DNA of 5,395 nucleotides from Balneolaceae bacterium (GCA_007118525.1 SKRK01000216.1:1-5395); one strand, 5' to 3'; shown: positions 1-5,395, counted from the stretch's first letter. The notes: generated from the sequence alone by a model not told the origin. A program made the numbers and translations.

Positions 1-966
1 CTATTCCATGAACAAACCTACACCCAGCAGCTCGATGTGGAATACTACCCCGGCATTCGGTCGCAGGATATTACACAGATGAACCGCATCGACGGGCCGG
101 ATGGAGAGCCTTACTCCTATATACATCACGCTGTAATGCAAATCATGTCGGAAAACCCGGAAGCGTTTTATGATGATTGGGCTTACGAGGTTCGTGCCCC
201 GACCGATCTACGCCCCTACTTTCATGATTTTTTCAAATGGAGCTCGCTGTCCCTCTTTCTGGAAACATACGGCAGTGAGTGGTTCCAGCGGCTTGAACTG
301 GGATATGTAATCCTGGTCGTAACCTTTTTACAGCTCGCAATAGCAGCTTTCCTGCTGATACTGCTGCCGCTCTTTTTCCGGCGGGCGCACTTTTCTGCAA
401 CAAAGAATAAGTTGCCGGCCCTGCTCTATTTTTTCTTCATCGGCACCGGATTCATGCTGATTGAAATATCACTAATCCAGGTATTCACCCGATTTCTGGG
501 CGATCCGATTTTTAGCGCGGCTGCCATTCTCTCTTCCATTTTGGTATTCTCCGGCCTGGGAAGCTACATGCAGAAGCGGGTACCCTTCAGTGTGATCCGG
601 CGCACACAAATTGCATCTGCTGCGATCGCTATCCTGATGCTGATCTACCTGGTTGCTGCCGAACCGCTGCTCTGGTTGTTTATCGGGACGGGAACAGCTG
701 TTCGCTTTCTGCTTACCATCCTGTTGTTGGTGCCGGTCTCCTTCTTTTTTGGATGGATGTTTCCGGCCGGAATTCAGATTCTGGACGAATCGGACGATGA
801 GCTGATCCCCTGGGCGTGGGGCGTGGACGGGTTTGCATCCGTGTCAGCCGCCCCTCTTGCCATTATCCTCTCCATGTCGATCGGTTTCAATAATGTCATT
901 TTGATCGGGATCGTTTGCTACGTCGGGGCGGGGTTAATCAGCTTTTTGTGGCGGTCGGAAGCGTGA
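1..966 (+). CDS. Spermidine-synthase-like / MFS-like integral membrane protein, C-terminal part (5' truncated by window edge)
   Basis: The frame is open from base 1 (Leu-Phe-His-Glu-Gln...) to a TGA at 964-966, so 321 residues are visible and the true start lies upstream. The GTG at 37 is only an internal codon. The visible part begins with a soluble segment containing 'PTDLRPYF' (about residues 67-74), a variant of the T-D-D-R-P-[YF]-F motif that precedes the membrane part in proteins annotated as fused spermidine synthase/MFS or SAM-methyltransferase-like membrane proteins. Six or seven hydrophobic segments follow (roughly 100-126, 138-162, 169-189, 200-219, 234-256, 275-295, 298-316). Conserved signatures are 'GTGFMLIEISLIQVF', 'SGLGS', 'GWMFPAGI' and 'IPWAWGVDGFASV'. 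Family membership is well supported; the biochemical role of this family is poorly defined and I do not assign a substrate. The upstream methyltransferase-like domain, if present, is outside the window. No strong terminator follows. Confidence 0.8.
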   Translation, partial: LFHEQTYTQQLDVEYYPGIRSQDITQMNRIDGPDGEPYSYIHHAVMQIMSENPEAFYDDWAYEVRAPTDLRPYFHDFFKWSSLSLFLETYGSEWFQRLELGYVILVVTFLQLAIAAFLLILLPLFFRRAHFSATKNKLPALLYFFFIGTGFMLIEISLIQVFTRFLGDPIFSAAAILSSILVFSGLGSYMQKRVPFSVIRRTQIASAAIAILMLIYLVAAEPLLWLFIGTGTAVRFLLTILLLVPVSFFFGWMFPAGIQILDESDDELIPWAWGVDGFASVSAAPLAIILSMSIGFNNVILIGIVCYVGAGLISFLWRSEA

Positions 967-997
967 GTTGTGTAACAATTACGTTAACATTAATATA

Positions 998-1035
998 CAA
1001 TGATATTGAATTTTTTGATTGCATTGATATCAATG
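998..1035. promoter_or_regulatory. Paired palindromic boxes, possible operator of a lost toxin-antitoxin operon
   Basis: CATTGATATCAATG at 1022-1035 is a perfect 14-bp palindrome ending 22 bp before the ATG at 1058. A related box, CAATGATATTG (998-1008), lies 13 bp upstream. Read on the minus strand it gives ATATCATTG, which matches ATATCAATG of the palindrome at 8 of 9 bases. Toxin-antitoxin operons of the FitAB/VapBC type are usually autorepressed through inverted repeats just upstream of the antitoxin start. The position therefore fits an operator left behind by the remnant at 1058. The palindrome is seen directly; the operator role is inference. AT-rich palindromes also occur by chance. 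Confidence 0.35.
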
Positions 1036-1057
1036 ATTTATACGTAAAATAGATGTT

Positions 1058-1210
1058 ATGGCAAGCATTACTGTTCGAAATATCGATGATAGCTTCACAA
1101 GCGGTTCTCCATATTTTGAAATCACTACTTCTTCACCCTGCAGTGCAATTTTGATTGGATGCTGGCAGAAAGCACTCCCGGATCTTACAGATAGAGCTCT
1201 GCGATTTTAA
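1058..1210 (+). pseudogene. Remnant of a FitA/VapB-like ribbon-helix-helix antitoxin N-terminus in a 50-codon chimeric ORF
   Basis: An ATG at 1058 opens a 50-codon frame ending in TAA at 1208-1210. Its first 12 residues, MASITVRNIDDS (1058-1093), closely match the conserved N-terminus of FitA/StbC-type antitoxins (M-A-S-I-T-[IV]-R-N-[LI]-D-D-x-L-K-x-R-L-R). This is the ribbon-helix-helix strand that contacts operator DNA. After Ser12 the match ends abruptly: no 'LKxRLR...GRSMEEEAR' follows, and the remaining 38 residues look like nothing I know. Those 38 codons are antisense to a Phd-like remnant, so this is best read as a truncated antitoxin start joined to foreign sequence. There is no clear Shine-Dalgarno. 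A partner PIN-domain toxin is absent. It could also be a chance 12-residue match, or a small expressed chimeric peptide; I favour a dead remnant. Confidence 0.5.
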
Positions 1211-1220
1211 GAACCTTCAC
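1090..1220 (-). pseudogene. Decayed Phd/YefM-family antitoxin gene
   Basis: On the minus strand, bases 1137 down to 1090 encode GEEVVISKYGEPLVKL, preceded by 'KIALQ'. This is the core of Phd/YefM-type antitoxins (A-x-x-G-E-E-V-[VI]-I-x-x-x-G-x-P-[VL]-[AV]-[KR]-L). Further upstream, in another frame, a GTG at 1220-1218 starts V-K-V-L-K-I-A-E-L (first residue Met if used as a start), resembling the usual Phd start (M-K-x-[VI]-x-I-x-E-[LA]-K). A TAA stop at 1187-1185 interrupts that frame, and a frameshift near 1150-1160 is needed to reach the GEEVVI part. The gene is therefore broken in at least two places. Phd proteins neutralise Doc, YoeB/RelE or PIN-type toxins and bind their own promoter. 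No toxin coding remains downstream on this strand (below 1090). The C-terminal core match is good; the N-terminal match is weaker. Confidence 0.55.
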
Positions 1221-1265
1221 AATCAGATTACATCAACCATTTATATATCACTTCAAGATTCCTTA

Positions 1266-1284
1266 TTTTAATTAGCTATTAAAA
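1266..1284. repeat. Short AT-only inverted repeat upstream of lpd
   Basis: TTTTAAT (1266-1272) and ATTAAAA (1278-1284) are perfect inverted copies separated by TAGCT, about 76 bp before the lpd ATG. It could be part of the lpd promoter or a regulator site, or simple AT-rich chance. No -35/-10 pair can be assigned with confidence. Confidence 0.25.
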
Positions 1285-1360
1285 GACAGGATTATTGCGG
1301 GTGATCATACGTCCCCGTTAAATTGAAGAAACTAATTAACCATAAAGATATTAACTAGTC

Positions 1361-2782
1361 ATGGCGAAAGAATTTGATGTTTGTGTAATCGGAACCGGGC
1401 CCGGCGGATATGTTGCCGCTATTCGTGCTTCTCAGCTCGGTTTAAAAACAGCAGTAGTGGAAAAGAGATTTTTGGGGGGCGTTTGCCTGAATATTGGATG
1501 TATTCCAACCAAAGCCCTTCTTCGCTCAGCAGAAGTGTATGAGTCGATCGCTCACGCCGAAGATTATGGAATAGAAGTAAAAAGCTTCTCTGCTAACTTT
1601 GAAGGTATGATCAAAAGAAGCCGGGGCGTTGCCGACAAAATGAGCAAAGGTGTCCAGTTCCTGATGAAAGCCAATAAAATTGAAGTTCTTAATGGAACCG
1701 GTGTTTTTAAGTCTTCTAAAGAATTAGCTGTAAATGACGACAAGGGAAAAGAGATTGAAACGGTTAAAGCCAAGCATTTCATTATCGCTACCGGTGCACG
1801 CCCTCGTGAGCTGCCAAATCTGAAGATTGACGGCACAATGATCATCGACTCTGAAAAGGCGATGCAGCTCGAAAAGCAGCCCAAGAAAATGGTAATTATT
1901 GGCGCCGGCGCTATCGGTGTTGAGTTTGCCTACTTCTACAACTCAATCGGTACTGAAGTGACGTTGGTAGAACTTCAAAAAACGCTTGTTCCTGTCGAAG
2001 ATGCCGATATTGGAAAAGAACTCGGCAAGATCTACAAAAAGAAAGGAATGAATATCCTTACCGAAAGCACCGTTGAGAAAGTAGAGAAGAAAGGCAAAGG
2101 TGTGAAAGTGACCATTAAAACCAAAAAAGGTGAAGAGGTTGTTGACGCCGATGTTGTTCTGTCTGCTGTAGGTGTAACCGGAAACGTGGAAAATCTAGGC
2201 CTGGATAAAGCCGGAGTGAAGCACGAAAAAGGGGATATTATCGTAGACAAGAAAACTTACAAAACGTCGGCCGATGGAATCTATGCGATTGGTGATGTGA
2301 TCGGTGCTCCCTGGCTGGCACACAAGGCATCGCATGAAGCCGTTGTGCTTGCAGAGCAGCTTGCCGGTAAAAAACCTCATCCTATTAACTATAGCAATAT
2401 TCCGGGCTGTACCTATTGCGAGCCACAGGTTGCTTCCGTCGGGTTAACCGAACAGCAGGCCAAAGATGAGGGCTACGATGTAATGGTTGGAAAATTCCCG
2501 TTCTCAGCCAGCGGAAAAGCCGCAGGATTGGGCCATGAAGAGGGCTTTGTGAAAGTGATATTCGACGCCAAATACGGCGAATGGCTGGGATGCCATATGA
2601 TCGGTTCACATGTTACCGAACTGATTGCGGAAGCCGTTGTGGCACGCGACCTCGAAACTACCGGACATGAGATTATAAGCGCAGTTCACCCACATCCAAC
2701 CATGAGCGAAGCGGTGATGGAAGCCGTTGCCGAAGCGTATGGAGAGGGAGTGCATCTGGGGTCGAAGCCTAAGAAAAAATGA
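1361..2782 (+). CDS. lpd: Dihydrolipoyl dehydrogenase (E3 component)
   Basis: This 473-residue flavoprotein reoxidises the dihydrolipoyl arm of E2 proteins or glycine-cleavage H protein, reducing NAD+; it is cytoplasmic, homodimeric, EC 1.8.1.4. Length is typical. The FAD Rossmann motif is G11-T-G-P-G-G16 with Glu34 ending the second strand. The redox disulfide is C42-L-N-I-G-C47, followed by I-P-T-K-A-L. 'ATGARPR' lies at 143-149. The NAD-binding motif is G181-A-G-A-I-G186 with Glu204 ending its strand, favouring NAD over NADP. 'YAIGDV' is the second FAD motif. The dimer-domain catalytic pair is His445 and Glu450 in H-P-H-P-T-M-S-E. The Lys-rich tail (SKPKKK) is unremarkable. The ATG at 1361 starts directly on the conserved N-terminal strand, although no Shine-Dalgarno is visible. 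No E1 or E2 gene is adjacent, so it may be shared by several complexes. A strong terminator follows 35 bp after the stop. Confidence 0.97.
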   Translation: MAKEFDVCVIGTGPGGYVAAIRASQLGLKTAVVEKRFLGGVCLNIGCIPTKALLRSAEVYESIAHAEDYGIEVKSFSANFEGMIKRSRGVADKMSKGVQFLMKANKIEVLNGTGVFKSSKELAVNDDKGKEIETVKAKHFIIATGARPRELPNLKIDGTMIIDSEKAMQLEKQPKKMVIIGAGAIGVEFAYFYNSIGTEVTLVELQKTLVPVEDADIGKELGKIYKKKGMNILTESTVEKVEKKGKGVKVTIKTKKGEEVVDADVVLSAVGVTGNVENLGLDKAGVKHEKGDIIVDKKTYKTSADGIYAIGDVIGAPWLAHKASHEAVVLAEQLAGKKPHPINYSNIPGCTYCEPQVASVGLTEQQAKDEGYDVMVGKFPFSASGKAAGLGHEEGFVKVIFDAKYGEWLGCHMIGSHVTELIAEAVVARDLETTGHEIISAVHPHPTMSEAVMEAVAEAYGEGVHLGSKPKKK

Positions 2783-2817
2783 TCGCGGTTTGAGCTGATT
2801 TATGGATTTCGCGGATT

Positions 2818-2844
2818 GGGCGGGTTGTTTACCCGCCCTTTTTT
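2818..2844 (+). terminator. Rho-independent terminator of lpd
   Basis: GGGCGGGT (2818-2825) pairs perfectly with ACCCGCCC (2831-2838) around a TGTTT loop, followed at once by six T (2839-2844). It starts 35 bp after the lpd stop codon, so lpd transcription probably ends here and tonB has its own promoter. Confidence 0.93.
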
Positions 2845-2921
2845 GACCTTATTTAAGAGCCGGACTTCTTAATTAAGGCGGGTAGTAATTTCCCCTACAT
2901 AAGCCATCGGGAAATTCCTGA

Positions 2922-2953
2922 TTAACAATTATCTACATCTCTTCTTAACAATT
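2922..2953. repeat. Direct repeat TTAACAATT upstream of tonB
   Basis: TTAACAATT occurs at 2922-2930 and again at 2945-2953, 23 bp apart start to start, about two helical turns. It lies 66-97 bp before the tonB start, where a promoter or activator site is expected. A TATATA stretch at 2988-2993 could be a -10 element, but I cannot match a -35 to it. Function is unproven. Confidence 0.25.
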
Positions 2954-3007
2954 TCCGAATAGATTATTTAATGAGAGTCGATCTTATTATATATCAACGA
3001 ATTTTGT

Positions 3008-3012
3008 GAGGG
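3008..3012 (+). promoter_or_regulatory. Shine-Dalgarno site of tonB
   Basis: GAGGG ends six bases before the ATG at 3019, a good spacing and sequence for 16S rRNA pairing. It supports this start and is the only clear Shine-Dalgarno among the four gene starts visible in the window. Confidence 0.65.
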
Positions 3013-3018
3013 CTTGTA

Positions 3019-3711
3019 ATGGAAAAAAAAGCCGCGTCTACCGGTATTGAGAGAAACAAAAATCCAAATATAGAACTTCGAAACTATTACACCATATTAT
3101 GGGAGGTAGGTTTAATACTTACCCTGCTTCTGTTTATTCTGCTTGTTCGAATCGAGTTCAGCACGTCAGTTCAACAGGATTATGTACTTGATGTTATGGA
3201 AGAAGTGGAGATTGAAGAGATTGTCCAAACCAGGCAAAATATCACCGTTCCTCCCCCGCCAAGGCCGCCTGTTCCTGTTGCTGTTCCCAATCATGAAATC
3301 ATAGAAGATATTGATCTCAATATCGATGCTGAACTCGACTTCAGCGCATCAGCCTATATTCCACCACCACCGGCAACTCAAGCTGATGAAATAGATGATG
3401 ATGAGAACGAGTTTTTTGTTTTTGTTGAACAAATGCCTGAACTGATTGGCGGACTGGGCGCCATTCAAAGTAAAGTGAATTACCCTGAAATGGCCCGCAG
3501 GGCCAGAATACAGGGTCGGGTTCATGTTCAGTTTATCGTCAATCAAAGAGGGGAAGTTGAAAATCCAGTGGTTGTACGCGGCATTGGCGGTGGCTGTGAT
3601 GAAGAGGCTCTGCGTGTTGTAAAAGAAGCCAAATTTGTACCCGGCCACCAAAGGGGGCGGCCCGTACGCGTTCAGTATACTCTGCCGGTTATTTTTATAC
3701 TCAGAGATTGA
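3019..3711 (+). CDS. tonB: TonB-family energy transducer
   Basis: This 230-residue protein has the full TonB layout. A short cytoplasmic N-terminus is followed by one membrane helix (about 26-44, with no cleavable signal). An acidic periplasmic linker comes next, with Pro-rich stretches at 77-90 (V-P-P-P-P-R-P-P-V-P...) and 115-118 (PPPP). The TonB C-terminal domain spans about 139-230. Hallmarks are 'MPELIGG' (139-145), 'YPEMARRARIQGRVHVQF' (155-172), 'GIGGGCDEEALRVV' (188-201), 'FVPGHQRGRPVRVQYTLPV' (206-224). By family, it carries proton-motive energy from ExbB/ExbD to outer-membrane TonB-dependent receptors, implying a Gram-negative envelope. No exbB/exbD or receptor gene is adjacent, so partners and substrate cannot be read from context. 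Such genomes often have several tonB paralogues, so the symbol is a family name. The linker between the Pro-rich stretches is strongly acidic (IEDIDLNIDAELD, then DEIDDDENE). Confidence 0.92.
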   Translation: MEKKAASTGIERNKNPNIELRNYYTILWEVGLILTLLLFILLVRIEFSTSVQQDYVLDVMEEVEIEEIVQTRQNITVPPPPRPPVPVAVPNHEIIEDIDLNIDAELDFSASAYIPPPPATQADEIDDDENEFFVFVEQMPELIGGLGAIQSKVNYPEMARRARIQGRVHVQFIVNQRGEVENPVVVRGIGGGCDEEALRVVKEAKFVPGHQRGRPVRVQYTLPVIFILRD

Positions 3712-3752
3712 AATGAAGCACCCTGCACTCACTGCTTTCCTCGATTTTCAGC

Positions 3753-3789
3753 CAAAAGCTCTCTCTTAATGCTAAAAGGGGAGCTTTTG
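3753..3789 (+). terminator. Stem-loop after tonB, possible weak terminator
   Basis: CAAAAGCTC (3753-3761) pairs perfectly with GAGCTTTTG (3781-3789). T-G, C-G and T-G pairs can extend the stem inward around an AT-rich loop. It lies 42 bp after the tonB stop. There is no T-run beyond the stem, only the TTTT inside its 3' arm, so termination may be incomplete. It could equally be an mRNA-stabilising hairpin. Confidence 0.45.
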
Positions 3790-3873
3790 AAAGGATGTTT
3801 GCTATTTCAATTTCTCTAAGGTGAGGCGGCTTTCTAACCCTTCGTGTCGTTTGAATCTATTTTCATGATTTTT

Positions 3874-3888
3874 GGTTATCTTCTAACC
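3874..3888 (+). promoter_or_regulatory. Small hairpin abutting the lipB start codon
   Basis: GGTTA (3874-3878) and TAACC (3884-3888) can form a 5-bp stem with a TCTTC loop, ending one base before the lipB ATG at 3890. No Shine-Dalgarno is present. The same TTCTAACC octamer also occurs at 3832-3839. A role in translation is possible but speculative; a 5-bp stem is weak. Confidence 0.25.
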
Positions 3889-3889
3889 T

Positions 3890-4618
3890 ATGAAAAATGT
3901 TGTTGATCTGTACGATTTAGGAACTATGCCATACAGGCCTGCCTGGGAGTTGCAAAAATCGCTTCAGAAAATACTTATCGATCAAAAAAAGGCTCGCAGA
4001 GATAACCCTGCCGTGTCCGGTGAAAAGAACGATATTCTGCTTTTTGTAGAGCACCCGCACGTTTATACCCTTGGGAAAAGCGGGAATTCAACACATCTGT
4101 TAAAAGCGATTGAAGAGCTTTCGCAAATTAATGCCGAATTTATAGAGATCGATCGTGGCGGCGATATCACCTACCATGGCCCCGGGCAGATCGTGGGTTA
4201 TCCGATATTGGATCTCGACCGGCACTTCACCGATATTCACAAATATCTGCGATATCTTGAGGAGGTAATCATTCGTACCTGCGCCGAATATAGCATAGAG
4301 GCCGGGCGAATTGAAGGCCTGACCGGTGTTTGGGTTGGTGATGAAAAAATTGCCGCAATGGGCATACGCTGTTCACGCTGGGTTACCATGCACGGTTTTG
4401 CACTCAATGTGAACACAGATTTGAGTTATTTTAATCATATTGTTCCTTGCGGTATCTCAAATAAGGCAGTTACAAGTATTTCAAAGCTCTTAAACTGCAC
4501 CATTGATTCAACTGAAGTAAAAAAACATCTGCTGCGACATTTTTCCGAGGTATTTGGGGTTGAGATCAATGAGAGTGCTCAAAAATCTGAACCCATCAAA
4601 CAATTTTCTTACCTTTAA
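3890..4618 (+). CDS. lipB: Octanoyltransferase (lipoyl(octanoyl) transferase LipB)
   Basis: This 242-residue cytoplasmic enzyme transfers octanoate from octanoyl-ACP to the lipoyl-domain lysine of E2 and H proteins, the first step of lipoate assembly (EC 2.3.1.181). Family landmarks are in order: 'YRPAWELQ' (15-22), 'FVEHPHVYTLGKSG' (52-65), the signature R89-G-G-D-I-T-Y-H-G-P-G-Q-I-V-G-Y-P-I-L-D-L109, the catalytic lysine K153 in 'DEKIAAMGIR', 'HGFALNVN' (168-175), and the acyl-thioester cysteine C187 in 'VPCGI'. Both catalytic residues are present, so it should be active. The spacer between LQ and FVEHP (about residues 23-51) is longer than in E. coli LipB, a form I associate with Bacteroidota-type LipB. 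A TAA in frame just upstream (3884-3886) makes ATG 3890 the earliest possible start; there is no Shine-Dalgarno. lipA follows after 46 bp, so a lipB-lipA operon is likely. Confidence 0.96.
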   Translation: MKNVVDLYDLGTMPYRPAWELQKSLQKILIDQKKARRDNPAVSGEKNDILLFVEHPHVYTLGKSGNSTHLLKAIEELSQINAEFIEIDRGGDITYHGPGQIVGYPILDLDRHFTDIHKYLRYLEEVIIRTCAEYSIEAGRIEGLTGVWVGDEKIAAMGIRCSRWVTMHGFALNVNTDLSYFNHIVPCGISNKAVTSISKLLNCTIDSTEVKKHLLRHFSEVFGVEINESAQKSEPIKQFSYL

Positions 4619-4664
4619 GGGCTAAACGGTTAATGCCATAAAAAAGGCAAACACAGAACATATT
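4619..4664 (+). other. lipB-lipA spacer
   Basis: The 46-bp spacer holds no terminator. A weak TGCC/GGCA hairpin (4634-4637 with 4646-4649, A-rich loop) and a two-codon ATG-CCA-TAA (4633-4641) are present. Neither looks meaningful. The short distance supports co-transcription of lipB and lipA. Confidence 0.5.
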
Positions 4665-5395
4665 ATGATTAAAGAGCTTGATGTAATTGAAAAAGCGGGT
4701 CCCGCAGAACGGCGCCCGGATTGGCTGCGCGTAAAACTGCCTTCCGGTGAAAAATTTAAAGAGGTTTCACAGACCATTCGGGATAATAACCTAAATACGG
4801 TTTGCTCGGAGGCGCGTTGTCCGAATATGGGGGAATGCTGGGGAGCCGGTACAGCTACTTTTATGATTCTGGGTGATGTTTGTACCCGCTCCTGCTCGTT
4901 TTGTGCCGTAAAAACAGGCCGGCCGGTGCAGGGCCTGGATTGGGACGAGCCCCGCCGCGTTGCTGATGCCGCATCAAAAATGAAATTGAAGCATGTAGTT
5001 CTCACTTCCGTAAACAGAGATGAACGAAAAGACGGTGGCGCCCCGATTTTTGCCGAGTGCCATAAAGTACTTCGCGAAACCATCGAGGGTGTGACTATTG
5101 AATCTCTAATACCCGACTTCAGAGGTGTATGGGATGCCCTTCAAATCGTTATAGACACCCCGCCTAACGTACTTAGCCATAATCTTGAAACCGTACCCCG
5201 CCTTTATCGAACCGTAAGGCCTCAGGCTAAATATGAGCGATCGCTCGAACTTCTGAAACGGGTTAAGGAGAAGGGTATTCGCTCTAAAACTGGAATTATG
5301 GTAGGCCTTGGTGAAACCCGGGAAGAAGTTATCCAGCTGATGCAGGATTGTGTAGACCACAACGTTGATGTTCTTACCATTGGTCAATATATGCA
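4665..5395 (+). CDS. lipA: Lipoyl synthase LipA (3' truncated by window edge)
   Basis: This radical-SAM enzyme inserts sulfur at C6 and C8 of protein-bound octanoyl groups, completing lipoate on LipB products (EC 2.8.1.8). The frame is open from ATG 4665 to the last base, giving 243 complete codons, with roughly the last 50 residues outside. The auxiliary, sulfur-donating 4Fe-4S cluster ligands are C47, C52 and C58 ([12 protein letters not shown]). The radical-SAM cluster ligands are C73, C77, C80 (C-T-R-S-C-S-F-C). Further family motifs are '[11 protein letters not shown]' (18-28), '[13 protein letters not shown]', 'LIPDFRG', '[13 protein letters not shown]', '[12 protein letters not shown]' and 'LTIGQYM' at the edge. 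The C-terminal R-S-S-Y motif that supplies the serine ligand lies beyond the window. The start gives the expected N-terminal length; no clear Shine-Dalgarno precedes it. One small departure is Asn in TSVNRDE, where many LipA proteins have Asp. Confidence 0.96.
   Translation, partial: MIKELDVIEKAGPAERRPDWLRVKLPSGEKFKEVSQTIRDNNLNTVCSEARCPNMGECWGAGTATFMILGDVCTRSCSFCAVKTGRPVQGLDWDEPRRVADAASKMKLKHVVLTSVNRDERKDGGAPIFAECHKVLRETIEGVTIESLIPDFRGVWDALQIVIDTPPNVLSHNLETVPRLYRTVRPQAKYERSLELLKRVKEKGIRSKTGIMVGLGETREEVIQLMQDCVDHNVDVLTIGQYM

Larger units (their letters stand above)
967..1360. other. AT-rich intergenic region with decayed antitoxin gene remnants
   Basis: This 394-bp gap separates the membrane protein gene from lpd and holds no intact conserved gene. 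Its left part (967-1057) is very AT-rich, with a short inverted repeat CAAT-gat-ATTG (998-1008) before a T-run (1011-1016) that could be a weak terminator for the upstream gene, and a 14-bp palindrome at 1022-1035. The middle (1058-1220) carries two antitoxin-like remnants on opposite strands, described separately. The right part (1221-1360) should contain the lpd promoter and leader. I see a 7-bp inverted repeat there but no convincing -35/-10 pair. Confidence 0.7.

Noticed and set aside
37..39. GTG as start codon of the first gene
   Set aside because: The frame is open to base 1 and the family is much longer at its N-terminus, so this GTG is an internal valine codon.
1093..1119. Frameshifted continuation of the FitA-like start (L-H-K-R-F-S-I-F then stop)
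   Set aside because: It vaguely resembles the LKxRLR that should follow, but the same bases are better explained by the Phd-like frame on the other strand, and it ends after eight codons.
1564..1884. Minus-strand ORF of 106 codons inside lpd
   Set aside because: It is antisense to a strongly conserved gene, and its translation shows no recognisable domain. It is a shadow.
3349..3732. Minus-strand ORF of 127 codons over the tonB C-terminal domain
   Set aside because: It is antisense to the conserved TonB domain and has no family features.
3713..3769. 18-codon ORF right after tonB (M-K-H-P-A-L-T-A-F...)
   Set aside because: Very short, with no Shine-Dalgarno, no family resemblance, and overlap with the stem-loop. 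It is probably chance.
4622..5083. Minus-strand ORF of 153 codons opposite lipA
   Set aside because: The plus strand here encodes all six LipA cluster cysteines in frame. The minus-strand translation is a low-complexity shadow.
5106..5387. Minus-strand ORF of 93 codons at the right end
   Set aside because: It lies opposite the continuous lipA frame with conserved motifs, so it is a shadow.
1..5395. CRISPR arrays, tRNA/rRNA genes, insertion sequences, riboswitches
   Set aside because: I saw no spaced direct repeats, cloverleaf, transposase-like protein, terminal inverted repeats or recognisable riboswitch core by eye. Covariance-model searches were not possible.

Overview
The window looks like chromosomal DNA from a member of the Bacteroidota/Rhodothermota/Balneolota assemblage. 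This is an inference from protein style. The TonB protein has the single-helix, Pro-rich, 'GGGCDEEAL' form common there. The LipB has the long 'FVEHPHVYTLGKSG' N-terminal region typical of the group. Most starts lack a clear Shine-Dalgarno. I cannot name a genus from the sequence alone.

Layout, all intact genes on the + strand: (1) 1-966, the C-terminal, multi-membrane-segment part of a spermidine-synthase-like/MFS-like membrane protein, cut by the left edge. (2) 967-1360, an AT-rich gap with no intact conserved gene. It carries what look like remnants of two unrelated antitoxin genes: a FitA-like ribbon-helix-helix start reading right and a decayed Phd/YefM-like gene reading left. They meet at about position 1093, and a 14-bp perfect palindrome lies just upstream. 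(3) 1361-2782, lpd, dihydrolipoyl dehydrogenase, followed by a strong intrinsic terminator at 2818-2844. (4) 3019-3711, a stand-alone TonB-family energy transducer. (5) 3890-4618, lipB, octanoyltransferase. (6) 4665-5395, lipA, lipoyl synthase, cut by the right edge.

The biochemical theme is lipoate. LipB moves octanoate from acyl carrier protein to lipoyl domains, LipA inserts the two sulfurs, and Lpd (E3) reoxidises the dihydrolipoyl arm in 2-oxoacid dehydrogenase and glycine cleavage complexes. lipB and lipA are 46 bp apart and probably co-transcribed. lpd is a separate unit closed by its own terminator. tonB sits between them with no obvious functional link and has no exbB/exbD inside the window.

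I found no convincing new multi-gene system. The item most worth a second look is the toxin-antitoxin graveyard at about 998-1220. The rest is conserved housekeeping content.
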